The notes under the pieces are model-generated. The model was given only the letters and a program-made list of their open reading frames with translations. It did no database searches and was not told the origin of the DNA. The position numbers were made by a program, and so were the translations under genes. A stretch of 64,000 nt of DNA from Treponema sp. C6A8 (GTDB taxonomy: Bacteria > Spirochaetota > Spirochaetia > Treponematales > Treponemataceae): the NCBI RefSeq assembly GCF_000619925.1, contig NZ_JHVB01000002.1:1-64000 (forward strand), given 5' to 3'. How positions within the stretch are numbered: position 1 is the first letter of the stretch; each line of letters opens with the position of its first letter. Shown one piece after another: positions 43,003-52,084 of this stretch.

Positions 43003-44988
43003 TTAGTCTAATAAATTCTGAATAATATCGCTGAGGCGCTGGCGTTTCTTTTCTTCCTTATTGAACATACGGTTAATAAGGTGACGGTAATTCTGGTTTA
43101 CCTTAAAGCGGACAAGACTTCCTTTTGCGGTAAGTTCTTCTTCCGGATGTTCCAGTTTTTCCAGGAATTCAAACTGATTTACACGTTCAAAGTTCTTAAA
43201 TCCGTTTTTAGCGCAAATCAATCGTTCGAACTCGCGCATAATAAGTTCCCGGGCAAATTTTGATGCAAGCAGCTTCTGGTTATTTTCAACCTTAATTTCT
43301 TCTTCAGGATGATTATTCTGATTTGCGGCATTTCTGATTGCTTCAACAGAAGGAATAATCAGGGCACCAAGGCTGTTCTGATCCTGACCTACAACAATTG
43401 CAGTCTGAATATAAGGAGATTCTGCAAGTTTTGCTTCAATAGGGAACGGCTCAACGTTTTCACCGCTCTTAAGAACAATTGTATCTTTCTGGCGGCCCTT
43501 AATCATAAGTTCGCCCTTTACAGTCTGCATTGCAAGGTCGCCTGTATTAAACCAGCCTTCTTCATCAAGTACCTGGGCAGTAAGTTCAGGCTGCTTGTAA
43601 TAGCCCTTCATTACGTTCTGGCCCTTTACGTAAAGAATACCCTTCTGACCTGGTGCAACAGCCTTTCCTTCTGTATCAAGAATTTTTACCTGATTGTAAG
43701 GAAGAGCCTGACCGATAGTACCCATCACCGGCGCAAAACGCTTTCGGGACGCAACAACCGGGGCAGTTTCTGTAAGACCATAGGCTTCAACTACGCGGAT
43801 ACCGATAGAGTTGTAAAAGCGGTCAAGGAAAGGTGGAAGTCCGCCGCCGCCTGAAATACCGCAGGCAAACTGACCGCCGGTAACTTCGCGGATATTCTTA
43901 AAATAAAGCTTATTTCCAAGGGCGCGGAGAGGAAGAAGGCAGAAATACGGCACATACAAAAGCTGGTTCAGACCAATCTTAAAAGCATTCTGAGCCTTAA
44001 AGAGAGGATGACGGCCTTTTATCTTTCCTTCCAGGGTAAGCGCACTTGCCGAGGCATTAGACAAAATCTTAAATAAAAGCCAGGCTGTTTTAGACTGTTT
44101 TTTAATCTTCTTGGAAATTGCCTGATAGATCCCTTCCCAAACGCGGGGAACACAAGGCATGAGCTGAGGGCGAACCTTTGCAAAATCTGTAATAAGAAGG
44201 CTTGTAACAGGCTTTGAATAGCAGAGGGTTCCCGCAAAATACATAACGTAAAACTCAAAAGCCCGCTGGTAAACATGCCAGATTGGAAGGATACACATAC
44301 TGCGGTCTGCACGGTGAAAGTCAAAAATATCTGAAAGAGCCGGCAGCTGGCAGAGAAAATTATTGTGGGTAAGCTGTACCCCCTTTGGAACGCCGGTTGT
44401 TCCCGATGTAAATATAATAGTAGCAACTTCGTCAGCATGGATTTCTTCACGAATCTGCTGGTCGATAATTGTCGGATGCTCATTACGCCAGAGCTGACCC
44501 ATTTTCAAAATCTGATCATAGCGGTAAAGATTACGGCCGCCAAGTTCGTATTTATCAAGAGCCTGGTTCTGAGTATCAATGATGATGATATTTTTCAGGG
44601 TCGGAATCTGGTTCATGCACTCACAGAGTTTTCCCAGTACAAAAGGATTTTCAACGCTTACAGTTTCGCACTCAGTAAAGCTGAGGATATAAGCCATTTC
44701 CTTTACGGTAACGTCAGTGCCGCGCGGAATATCAATTCCCCCTGCCGCCATAATACCAAGACTTACAACCTGCCATTCCTGGCGGTTATCGGCAAGGTGA
44801 CCGATTCTATCTCCTTTTTTTGTGCCAAGCGTGATGAGGCCGCCCGCAAAATTGAGCATCTGCTCGGATAAATCTTTATATAAAACAGGCTGAAAAACGC
44901 CCTTAATGTCTTTAGAAAGCTGTGCCGGAGTTTCGGGATAGCGTAATCCCTGATGATAGAGTAAGTGTGGTAAGTTTTTTATAATCAT
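43003..44988 (-). CDS. Long-chain acyl-CoA synthetase (AMP-forming)
   Basis: A 661-residue ANL-superfamily ligase. It has the P-loop IIFTSGTTGVPKGVQLTHNN, VVEAYGLTETAPVV, GWFNTGDLA and IKGRQKDTIVLKSGENV. It activates a fatty acid to acyl-AMP and then acyl-CoA at the inner membrane face. The length and C-terminal region match bacterial long-chain (FadD-like) or acyl-ACP synthetase enzymes; the acceptor cannot be fixed. Its promoter (TTGACA-18-TAATAT) ends 5 bases before the ATG and overlaps a TGACAT/ATGTCA dyad that could be a fatty-acid-responsive operator. Confidence 0.85.
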   Translation of the reverse strand: MIIKNLPHLLYHQGLRYPETPAQLSKDIKGVFQPVLYKDLSEQMLNFAGGLITLGTKKGDRIGHLADNRQEWQVVSLGIMAAGGIDIPRGTDVTVKEMAYILSFTECETVSVENPFVLGKLCECMNQIPTLKNIIIIDTQNQALDKYELGGRNLYRYDQILKMGQLWRNEHPTIIDQQIREEIHADEVATIIFTSGTTGVPKGVQLTHNNFLCQLPALSDIFDFHRADRSMCILPIWHVYQRAFEFYVMYFAGTLCYSKPVTSLLITDFAKVRPQLMPCVPRVWEGIYQAISKKIKKQSKTAWLLFKILSNASASALTLEGKIKGRHPLFKAQNAFKIGLNQLLYVPYFCLLPLRALGNKLYFKNIREVTGGQFACGISGGGGLPPFLDRFYNSIGIRVVEAYGLTETAPVVASRKRFAPVMGTIGQALPYNQVKILDTEGKAVAPGQKGILYVKGQNVMKGYYKQPELTAQVLDEEGWFNTGDLAMQTVKGELMIKGRQKDTIVLKSGENVEPFPIEAKLAESPYIQTAIVVGQDQNSLGALIIPSVEAIRNAANQNNHPEEEIKVENNQKLLASKFARELIMREFERLICAKNGFKNFERVNQFEFLEKLEHPEEELTAKGSLVRFKVNQNYRHLINRMFNKEEKKRQRLSDIIQNLLD

Positions 44989-44993
44989 ATTTG

Positions 44994-45023
44994 ATATTAT
45001 GACATTTTTTGTTATTATGTCAA
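44994..45023 (-). promoter_or_regulatory. Promoter and operator-like dyad of the acyl-CoA synthetase gene
   Basis: On the minus strand TTGACA and TAATAT are 18 bases apart, 5 bases before the ATG. TGACAT (45000-45005) and ATGTCA (45017-45022) form an 11-base-spaced inverted repeat covering the promoter spacer. It is suitable for a repressor; the protein is unknown. Confidence 0.6.
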
Positions 45024-45024
45024 T

Positions 45025-45101
45025 CTAAAAAAAAGCCACAGCTGGGACACAGATTAACACAGATGTTTTTATCTGTGACTCATCAGTGTGAATCTGCGGC
45101 T
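45025..45101 (-). terminator. ACAGAT-type repeat hairpin acting as terminator of the methyltransferase gene
   Basis: AGCCACAG and ACACAGATTAACACAGAT (left arm) pair imperfectly with ATCTGTGACTCATCAGTGTG and CTGCGGCT (right arm). On the minus strand the hairpin is followed by eight Ts. It belongs to the same dispersed repeat style as 38454-38486. Confidence 0.65.
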
Positions 45102-45846
45102 ATTCTATTTTTGAAAACAGTTTAAAGTTTCGTGTATATTCATCATTATTTTCATACATAATCAAAGGCGCTTCTATTTTTAAGTCAGGCTTGTAGTTGG
45201 GGCGGGCTTCTATAAGCACCATTTCCGGGCTCTGATCGATTTTCGGGTAAACAAGCTGCATGCAGCGGGGAGTAAGGCGGTATTTTTCAAGAGCAGAAAA
45301 GATTTCCTGCAGGCGGTAGGGGCGGTGAATCATAAAAAAACTGCCGTTAGATTTTAAAAGCCATTTTGCCGCGCCCACAATGTCATCCAGCGAACACAAT
45401 ACCTCGTGTCGCGCAATAGTTTTTTCGTCGGTGGAGTTAGCCTTTGCAGCGGAAGGCAGCATATAAGGAGGATTAGACACAACTACATCAGCGCACTGGG
45501 CCGGGAAAGCGCCCCTTACATCCTTAATATCCCCTTCCACAATTTCAATCTGTTCTGTAGAAAGCCCGTTCAACTTCACGCTTTCCCGCGCCATCTCAGC
45601 AGCTTTCTTCTGAACTTCCAGCCCCGTAAAATGGCAGTCCCCTGCTCCGTGGGCGCTTTTCAAGTCCCTTGCCTTAGCATTCAGTAAAAGAGGCAGAATT
45701 CCGTTACCTGTTCCCAAATCAAATACGCGGTCGCCTTTTTTCAGCCTGGTAAAAGCCGAAAGCAAAACCGCATCAATTCCAAAACAAAATGCCGAGTCAT
45801 CCTGAATAATTTTGTATCCGCAGGAAAGTGTGTCTGTACGCTGCAT
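45100..45846 (-). CDS. TrmN6/YfiC-type tRNA adenine-N6 methyltransferase
   Basis: A 248-residue Rossmann-fold methyltransferase. It has the SAM motif VFDLGTGNGILPLLLNAKA (motif I), an acidic motif II (FTGLEVQKKAAEMA), IVEGDIKDV, and the catalytic NPPY in VVSNPPYML, typical of N6-adenine methylation. The start LSCGYKIIQDDSAFCFGIDAVLL is diagnostic of the YfiC/TrmN6 group that modifies A37 of tRNA-Val. The ring-specific RNA substrate is inferred from the family. The gene is divergent from polA and has no obvious Shine-Dalgarno. Confidence 0.82.
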   Translation of the reverse strand: MQRTDTLSCGYKIIQDDSAFCFGIDAVLLSAFTRLKKGDRVFDLGTGNGILPLLLNAKARDLKSAHGAGDCHFTGLEVQKKAAEMARESVKLNGLSTEQIEIVEGDIKDVRGAFPAQCADVVVSNPPYMLPSAAKANSTDEKTIARHEVLCSLDDIVGAAKWLLKSNGSFFMIHRPYRLQEIFSALEKYRLTPRCMQLVYPKIDQSPEMVLIEARPNYKPDLKIEAPLIMYENNDEYTRNFKLFSKIE

Positions 45847-45911
45847 AATAAAACTGTAACAAAAGCGTACTATACTTTCAACATAACAGAACGTAAATTA
45901 TCTAACTAAAC

Positions 45912-45933
45912 CAGGCGCGAGGGGGAAGAGTGC
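45912..45933. repeat. Partial copy of the 32.4-kb structured element
   Basis: AGGCGCGAGGGGGAAGAGTGC resembles the 5' arm GGCGCGAGGGAACAGAGTGC of the element at 32371-32390, without the pairing 3' arm. It lies between the methyltransferase and polA promoters. Confidence 0.4.
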
Positions 45934-45940
45934 TTTTACG

Positions 45941-45970
45941 TTGCATATTAATTTACTATTCTGTTAAAAT
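45941..45970 (+). promoter_or_regulatory. Promoter of polA, leaderless arrangement
   Basis: TTGCAT and TAAAAT are 18 bases apart with TGT in front of the -10 (extended -10). The ATG follows after ATATAT, with no Shine-Dalgarno. Confidence 0.5.
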
Positions 45971-45976
45971 ATATAT

Positions 45977-48913
45977 ATGACTTTCGATAATCACACAGTT
46001 TACGTTTTAGACAGCTACGGACTCATTTTCCGCTGCTACTTTGCATTTATAAACAGACCTCTTACAAATCCCAAGGGCGAAAATATCAGCGCCCTCTTCG
46101 GATTTTTCAGAAACTTCCATTATATACTCGAACATTACAAGCCGGGCCACATCATCGCAGCAATGGATTCAAAGACAAAAACCTTCCGCCACGATTTTTA
46201 CCCCGAATATAAAGCAACCCGCAACAAAACTCCGGAAGACCTTCACGCCCAGATTCCATGGATTTGCGAAATCCTTCAGGCTCTTGGCATTCCGATTTTG
46301 CAGTGCGACGGCTACGAGGCAGACGACGTTATTGCCACCGTTGCAAAAAAATGCGCTGAAACTGGCCGCACCTGCCGCATTCTTTCCGGCGACAAGGATT
46401 TGATGCAGCTTGTAAACGACAGCACCCAGATTCTTAAACCCGAAAACGGCGGCGGCTGGAAGGTGACCGGCGAGGAAGGTGTCATTGCAGAATGGGGAGT
46501 AAAGCCTGCCCAGCTGCTGGATCTGCTTTCGCTTTACGGCGACACTGCCGATAACATTCCCGGCGTTCAGGGTGTCGGCGTAAAAACTGCCGGAAAACTT
46601 TTGAACGACTACCAGAACCTTGACAGAATCTATGCCCACATCGACGAAATTAAGGGCGCCATGCAGAAAAAGCTTGTAGACGGCAAGGAAAATGCCTATT
46701 TTTCTCAGAAGCTAGTCCGCCTCTGCGACACCGTTCCCTGCGAAGAAATCGACAGGGCAATTTCCCAGCCGCTTAACCTTAATTTTGCTGCCGCTGCCAC
46801 TGCCCTCGAGTCCTACGGCGCCCTTCAACCAGCAAAACAGTATGCTGAGCTGGCGGTAAAGGCAGGCCAAACTGTAACCTTGGAAGCAGCGGGAAACACC
46901 ACTGCTGGACTCTTGGCTGCGAAGCAGACAAAGTCAGGTTCCGTAAAAGGCACTGACAACGTGGGAGGCCTTACGACGGAACCGACCATCGCTTCAGCCA
47001 CTCAGGAAATCATTCCAATTCGCAAGAATGACACATCTAACTATAAAGCAATCACAAAGCTTGCCGACTTAGATGCCTACATCACTGCTTTCATCTCTTC
47101 CGGTACAAAACGCATCGCCTACGACTGCGAAACAACCAGCTTAGATACTCTCAACACCACCCTCGTAGGCTTCAGCCTCTGTTACCAGGCAGGACATGCT
47201 GTTTACGTTCCAATCCAGCTTCCAAGCGAAGACCTCTTCAACCAGACAGATTACATCGAACTAAAAGATGCCCTTACCCAGCTTCTTCGTATTTTCAAAA
47301 ATCCGGACATTACCGTAATCATGCACAACGCAAAGTTCGACCTTAAAGTATTCTTTTCTTCTATTAATAAAGCATTTTCTCAGACCGAACTTACAGGCAT
47401 CCTAAATAAGGAAAAAACTCTTGGCCTGGAATGCCGCCTTTTTGACACAATGATTACTGCCTGGCTTGAAAACTCGGACCGCATGGGCAAAAACGCATAC
47501 GGCCTTGAATATCTTTGCGAAACAAAACTTGGCCTTGCAGGCATTGAATATGACGACATCGTAGAAAAAGGAAAAACTTTTGCCGATGTCCCGCTTGAAA
47601 CAGCCTACGCCTACGCAGCCGAAGATGCAGATTTCACACTCCAGCTTGCAGACCACCTTACCGCCAGCTGGCTGACTCCGGGCGGTGAAACTGCCCAGAA
47701 ACTTTTTGACCTTGAGCACACCCTGCTTCCGGTTTTAGCCCAGATGGAAATTACAGGCATTCATTTGGATTCAGCTTTCTTAAACACTTACAATGAAGAG
47801 CTTACAGAAAAACTGGCACAGGTGCAGGCACAAATCCATCAGACTGTCGGACACGAATTCAACATTGCTTCTCCAAAACAGCTTCAGACAGTCCTTTTTG
47901 ATGAACTGGGACTTCCACGCGGTAAAAAGACCGCAACCGGCTATTCGACAGATACCTCAGTTCTGGAAGAACTTGCTGCCGTAAATCCTGTTCCAAAAAT
48001 GATTTTGGAATACCGCGAACTTGCAAAACTCCAGTCTACATATGTAGAAACACTTCCAAAGCTTACAGACAGCGCCGGCCGCATTCATACAAGCTTTATC
48101 CAGACAGGAACTGCAACAGGCCGACTTTCATGCCGCGACCCTAACCTTCAGAATATCCCAGTCCGCAACGATGCCGGCCGCAAAATCCGCCAGGCCTTTA
48201 CTGCACCAAAAGGCAAAGTACTTATTTCTGCCGACTACGCCCAGATTGAACTCGTTGTTCTTGCCCACCTCAGCGGCGACCAGAATATGTGTAAGGCATT
48301 CATAGAAGGAACTGATGTTCACCGGGCAACCGCCTCAATGATTTTTGGAGTTTCACCAGACTCAGTGACCCCGGAAATGCGCCGAACTGCAAAAACAATC
48401 AACTTCGGCGTAATTTACGGAATGAGCGCCTTCAGTCTTGCAAAAGACCTTGGAATCAGCCGCACCCAGGCACAGAACTTTATCGATATGTACTTCCGCA
48501 CTTACTCCAGCGTAAGTTCTTTTATGACAAAAGTCATAAGCGATGCCGAAGCAACAGGCTGCGTAAGCACAATGTTTGGCCGCCGCCGTCCTATTATGAA
48601 CATCAACAGCCGTAACAAGCTGGAAAAATCAGGTGCCGAACGTATTGCCAAAAATACACCTATTCAGGGTACCGCAGCAGACATCGTAAAACACGCTATG
48701 CTAAGCGTTACCCAGGCACTTACAGAGTCAAACAGTCCTGCCCGCCTTCTTCTTCAGGTTCACGACGAACTGATTTTTGAATGCCCGGAAGACCAGGCTA
48801 CCGTTGACCAGACCATCGCCCTAATCCGCGATAAAATGGAAAACACCGTAAAACTTTCGGTTCCTCTCCGCGTAAGCATTGAGTACGGCAAAAACTGGGG
48901 AGAGTTCCACTAA
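45977..48913 (+). CDS. polA: DNA polymerase I
   Basis: A 978-residue three-domain polymerase. The 5'-3' exonuclease (about 1-290) has GYEADDVIAT and GVQGVGVKTAG. The 3'-5' proofreading domain (about 350-570) keeps its metal ligands: YDCETTS, HNAKFDLKV and AYAAEDADF. The polymerase has motif A DYAQIELVVLAHLSGD, motif B RRTAKTINFGVIYGMS and motif C VHDELIFE. It fills gaps and removes Okazaki primers. A Thr/Ala/Lys-rich linker of about 55 residues (about 290-345) between the exonuclease domains makes it longer than most. coaE follows 7 bases after the stop and is probably co-translated. Confidence 0.97.
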   Translation: MTFDNHTVYVLDSYGLIFRCYFAFINRPLTNPKGENISALFGFFRNFHYILEHYKPGHIIAAMDSKTKTFRHDFYPEYKATRNKTPEDLHAQIPWICEILQALGIPILQCDGYEADDVIATVAKKCAETGRTCRILSGDKDLMQLVNDSTQILKPENGGGWKVTGEEGVIAEWGVKPAQLLDLLSLYGDTADNIPGVQGVGVKTAGKLLNDYQNLDRIYAHIDEIKGAMQKKLVDGKENAYFSQKLVRLCDTVPCEEIDRAISQPLNLNFAAAATALESYGALQPAKQYAELAVKAGQTVTLEAAGNTTAGLLAAKQTKSGSVKGTDNVGGLTTEPTIASATQEIIPIRKNDTSNYKAITKLADLDAYITAFISSGTKRIAYDCETTSLDTLNTTLVGFSLCYQAGHAVYVPIQLPSEDLFNQTDYIELKDALTQLLRIFKNPDITVIMHNAKFDLKVFFSSINKAFSQTELTGILNKEKTLGLECRLFDTMITAWLENSDRMGKNAYGLEYLCETKLGLAGIEYDDIVEKGKTFADVPLETAYAYAAEDADFTLQLADHLTASWLTPGGETAQKLFDLEHTLLPVLAQMEITGIHLDSAFLNTYNEELTEKLAQVQAQIHQTVGHEFNIASPKQLQTVLFDELGLPRGKKTATGYSTDTSVLEELAAVNPVPKMILEYRELAKLQSTYVETLPKLTDSAGRIHTSFIQTGTATGRLSCRDPNLQNIPVRNDAGRKIRQAFTAPKGKVLISADYAQIELVVLAHLSGDQNMCKAFIEGTDVHRATASMIFGVSPDSVTPEMRRTAKTINFGVIYGMSAFSLAKDLGISRTQAQNFIDMYFRTYSSVSSFMTKVISDAEATGCVSTMFGRRRPIMNINSRNKLEKSGAERIAKNTPIQGTAADIVKHAMLSVTQALTESNSPARLLLQVHDELIFECPEDQATVDQTIALIRDKMENTVKLSVPLRVSIEYGKNWGEFH

Positions 48914-48920
48914 TACTTTT

Positions 48921-49502
48921 ATGAAACTAAAGTCTCTTGGCAACAAAATCTCCACTTTCTCAATAATCTGCGTTACCGGGCAAATGGCGGCAGGCAAAAA
49001 CTATGTCTGCTCCCAGCTGGAAAAATCCGGCTGGCATGCCACAGACCTTGACCTTACAGCCCACCAGGCAATAGAAGAATGCAAGGAAGAAATTCTTGCA
49101 GCTTTTAAGGGCGAAGCCGAAAGTTCGGGGCTTAGTATTTTAGACTCCAATGGCTCAATCAATCGCCGTAATTTGGGAAGGCTGCTTTTTAAGAATCCAT
49201 CGCTTCTCGCCCGTCAGGAATCAATCATCTATCCTAAAATCATAAATCTTACAAAAGATTTTATCGCACAAAATCAAAAGGTAATAATAAATGCAACCGT
49301 ACTATTCAAAACTCCTGAACTTATAAAGTTCTGCGATGCAATCGTTTTTGTTACAGCGCCCTTTTTCACTCGCCTTATCCGCGCACGCCGCCGTGACCAG
49401 CTGCCTTACCGTCAGATTCTCCGCCGCTTTCAGGCCCAGAAAAAGCTCTTAAAAGAATACAAAAAGACCGGCAAACAGATTATTTTTGTTAGAAATTTCT
49501 AA
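48921..49502 (+). CDS. coaE: Dephospho-CoA kinase
   Basis: A 193-residue P-loop kinase that phosphorylates dephospho-CoA in the last step of CoA synthesis. The domain order is typical: P-loop at the N-terminus, SINRRNLGRLLFKNP (the INRxxLGxxxF block), SIIYPKII and VTAPFFTRLIRARRRDQL. The P-loop reads GQMAAGKN, with Asn where Ser/Thr is usual, so Mg coordination may differ. I start at the ATG seven bases after polA; the longer in-frame reading lies inside polA. No Shine-Dalgarno is present, which suggests coupling to polA termination. Confidence 0.85.
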   Translation: MKLKSLGNKISTFSIICVTGQMAAGKNYVCSQLEKSGWHATDLDLTAHQAIEECKEEILAAFKGEAESSGLSILDSNGSINRRNLGRLLFKNPSLLARQESIIYPKIINLTKDFIAQNQKVIINATVLFKTPELIKFCDAIVFVTAPFFTRLIRARRRDQLPYRQILRRFQAQKKLLKEYKKTGKQIIFVRNF

Positions 49503-49580
49503 AGTGTTTTTTTCAAAAACCGATAAGTTAAACAAGGTGGCTAAAAGTTTAAAAGACTTTTAGTGAAAAGAGGAAAACTT

Positions 49581-50399
49581 ATGGAAAACAAGAAAACATT
49601 ATGGATAATTGCCGCAGTCGGAGCTTTCCTGCTCGTAGTTTTAGGAGCAGCATTAATCTGCTATTCACCGACCGCAAAATCATCACAAACCGTTGCAAGA
49701 GTTTCTCCTGCAGAACGCCAGAATAATATCAGAACAAATCCAGGTTTTGAAAATAACGGCTTTACTCCTGCACCATCTTCAGTTGAACATCAGTTGAACT
49801 TTCCTAGCCACGAACTTCCACAGCCTGGCGAACCACTCAAAGTAAACGAAGTTTACCTGGTTGCAGACAAGGCAAACGTTTACGAAATGCCTTCAAACGG
49901 AACAACAATTGATTTGAATTCGCTCAAGGAACTTAAAACAGAAGATTCAGAAAAGAATATAAATGTAACAGTCACATTTGCCGATCAGGGAAAACCTGCA
50001 GCAGATCGTGAACGCCCTCCACGTGATTTTGAAAAAAGCGCTCCAAGACAGGAAGTTGCTTCAAACTCAGCAAAGAGCACATCAGTTACAGCAAAAAAAT
50101 CTGAAACTAAAAAGGCAGCAGCAAAACCAGCTGCAAAAGCTCCAGCAGGTCCAGTTAAATACTGGGTACAGGTTGCAGCCTACAGCAACAAAAAAGGTGC
50201 CGAAAATGCCCGCTCAACTTTGGGTACAAACCAGATTCAGGCAGACATTTTCACCTACAAAGACAATAAGGAAAACCTTTTCTACCGTGTGCGTGTAGGT
50301 CCATACACAACCAAGAGCGAAGCCGAATACTGGCGCCAGAAAATCGCCCGCATAAACGATTTCGCCAGCGCTAAAAGTTATGTTACAAGCACAAATTAG
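49581..50399 (+). CDS. SPOR-domain envelope protein
   Basis: A 272-residue protein with a short cytosolic start, one membrane helix (about 7-28, LWIIAAVGAFLLVVLGAALIC), a long Pro/Ala/Lys-rich periplasmic linker, and a C-terminal SPOR domain (about 195-270) with YWVQVAAYSNKKGAENAR and YRVRVGPYTTKSEAEYWRQ. SPOR domains bind denuded glycan strands at division septa, so a cell-division role is likely. GAGGAAA precedes the ATG; an in-frame upstream GTG or ATG is less well placed. It is the last gene before the accessory region and ends in a strong terminator. Confidence 0.9.
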   Translation: MENKKTLWIIAAVGAFLLVVLGAALICYSPTAKSSQTVARVSPAERQNNIRTNPGFENNGFTPAPSSVEHQLNFPSHELPQPGEPLKVNEVYLVADKANVYEMPSNGTTIDLNSLKELKTEDSEKNINVTVTFADQGKPAADRERPPRDFEKSAPRQEVASNSAKSTSVTAKKSETKKAAAKPAAKAPAGPVKYWVQVAAYSNKKGAENARSTLGTNQIQADIFTYKDNKENLFYRVRVGPYTTKSEAEYWRQKIARINDFASAKSYVTSTN

Positions 50400-50430
50400 T
50401 AACGAACTTAGCGAACCCTAAAATCATAAA

Positions 50431-50457
50431 AAGGCAGACTTTTGGTCTGCCTTTTTT
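50431..50457 (+). terminator. Rho-independent terminator of the SPOR gene
   Basis: GGCAGAC (50433-50439) pairs with GTCTGCC (50445-50451) and is followed by six Ts. Confidence 0.9.
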
Positions 50458-50520
50458 ATTTTATTTGAAAAATTTTAAACTTTCTCATAATAATACCTGT
50501 CATATCTCAATATTCTCCCC

Positions 50521-50568
50521 GTTTCACGTCCTCCCGTGAAACACCCCCACTCTAAAAAAAAGGGAGGA
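50521..50568 (+). promoter_or_regulatory. Leader hairpin of barrel gene 1 with anti-Shine-Dalgarno loop
   Basis: GTTTCACG and CGTGAAAC form a perfect 8-bp stem with the hexaloop TCCTCC. The stretch TCCTCCC (50529-50535) is complementary to the ribosome site GGGAGGA (50562-50568). The other three barrel genes have AGGAGGA, so the extra G is matched by the extra C in the leader. A loop-SD pseudoknot or alternative hairpin could control translation. Confidence 0.6.
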
Positions 50569-50577
50569 TTTTTTCAA

Positions 50578-51921
50578 ATGAAAAAAATCGTTGGAATTTT
50601 AGCAGCTGCTGCTTTGGCAACATCTGCTTTCGCTGAAATCAATGTAAGCTCTTGGGGACGCACAGTTGTTATTCCTTTGAACTTTGCTGGAGAAAATGCA
50701 GACGGAGATAAGGAAGTTCTTTCAGGTGCTGGTGCTAACTGGGATGATGCAGCTGGTGGAAAAATGGGAAAAGACGGTGTTTCTTTCTCTGGTTCATCAG
50801 AAAATGCCGGTATGGCATTGGATATCGCTTATGCAGGTTCTTCACTTGGTGTAGGTGATAACGCTAACCTCTGGGTAAAACCAGTTGACATGCTTAAATT
50901 GACATTTGGTAAAGTTGACTATAACAACGGCCGCCAGGATTTCTGCTATGGTACATTTGATCACACATGGCGTCTCCAGGGAATGGCTGTAGGTGAAGGT
51001 CTTTCAGTTGGTGGACGTGGTGTTACAGGTTTTGTTGTAAACCTGAACCCAATCGAAAACCTCTGGTTTGACTATGCTGCTGGTGTAAAAGCTGACAAAG
51101 CATACAAAACACTCTGGGACGGAGCTTCTTTCGGTGTTGGATACAACATTCCTGAGGTAGCTAAAATCCGTGCAGTTGTAATCGGAAAAGATGGTTCATA
51201 TGAAAAAGATGGTTCATATGTTAAACAGGTAACAAAAGATGGTAAAAATGTTGGTTGCCATGCAATCATCCAGGCTGCTGCTGATATCACAGCTGTAGAA
51301 AACCTCTTCATTACAGTTGGTGCATCTGTTCCAACAACATTCGGAAATGCTTACTCATTAAATTCTACAACAAAATATGAAACAACAAAATATAAGCTTG
51401 ACGAAGATAAAGGTACAATCGTAGTAGATAAAGACAATTCATCTGGTAAAGTTGAAACAAACACAGCTGATAACGAATATATTAAGGCTTCTCTTGGTGC
51501 ACGCTATACATTAGATATGCTTACATTCAACGCTTTGTTTGATTCAAAAATTGGTGTAGTATCTGGAAAGGCAAAACCTAACAGCGATGGAACTGAAGGT
51601 GACTATGAAAACAATGGTTTCGGTTATTTGCTCGGATTTGGTGTTGATGTAAACTTCACAGACTCACTTGCTTTGATTACAGACGTTCGTTTCACAAATG
51701 ATGTATATCAGGGAGTTGTAGGTACAAAGACAAATAATGATGGTTCATCAGAAGCTATCTACAACCGCGGTAAGTTCGGTGCATATGTTGGTATTGAACA
51801 GAAACTTACAAACGGTGTATTTGGCGCTGGTGTTGAAATGGGTACAAACAAAGCAGTTATCGAGGCTTTGGACAACAGCTTCACAGTTGCTATCCCTCTC
51901 ATGATCCAGGTTGGTCTCTAA
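50578..51921 (+). CDS. Outer-membrane-barrel-like surface protein, paralogue 1
   Basis: A 447-residue protein with a signal peptide (MKKIVGILAAAALATSAFA) followed by a body of alternating hydrophobic and polar residues with many Gly, Asn and aromatic positions, and the ending FTVAIPLMIQVGL. This points to an outer-membrane beta-barrel. It is closely related to paralogue 3; conserved strands such as NLWVKPVDMLKLTFGKVDYN alternate with loops that differ completely. One loop holds an in-frame 18-base tandem duplication (KDGSYE/KDGSYV, near 51186-51221). I start at the ATG after GGGAGGA; the longer reading crosses the leader. Family name unknown. Confidence 0.75.
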   Translation: MKKIVGILAAAALATSAFAEINVSSWGRTVVIPLNFAGENADGDKEVLSGAGANWDDAAGGKMGKDGVSFSGSSENAGMALDIAYAGSSLGVGDNANLWVKPVDMLKLTFGKVDYNNGRQDFCYGTFDHTWRLQGMAVGEGLSVGGRGVTGFVVNLNPIENLWFDYAAGVKADKAYKTLWDGASFGVGYNIPEVAKIRAVVIGKDGSYEKDGSYVKQVTKDGKNVGCHAIIQAAADITAVENLFITVGASVPTTFGNAYSLNSTTKYETTKYKLDEDKGTIVVDKDNSSGKVETNTADNEYIKASLGARYTLDMLTFNALFDSKIGVVSGKAKPNSDGTEGDYENNGFGYLLGFGVDVNFTDSLALITDVRFTNDVYQGVVGTKTNNDGSSEAIYNRGKFGAYVGIEQKLTNGVFGAGVEMGTNKAVIEALDNSFTVAIPLMIQVGL

Positions 51922-51956
51922 TCTAACACCTAAGTTAGCTTAAAACTAATCTACCA

Positions 51957-51990
51957 CAGGCGGATTTCGTACGAAGTCCGCCTGTTTTTT
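51957..51990 (+). terminator. Terminator of barrel gene 1
   Basis: CAGGCGGA pairs with TCCGCCTG around a 12-base loop, followed by six Ts. CTACCACAGGCGG is shared with the terminators of the other barrel genes. Confidence 0.9.
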
Positions 51991-52010
51991 ATTTATAAGC
52001 AATATCGTTA

Positions 52011-52050
52011 AAAGAAAACAGGCGTTACCCGCATGGATACCGCCTGTTTA
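52011..52050 (-). terminator. Terminator of barrel gene 2
   Basis: On the minus strand ACAGGCG pairs with CGCCTGT, with weaker inner pairing, followed by TTTTCTTTT. Confidence 0.75.
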
Positions 52051-52084
52051 GCTAAATGACTTGTTCTAAGTCAGAAGAGTCAAA

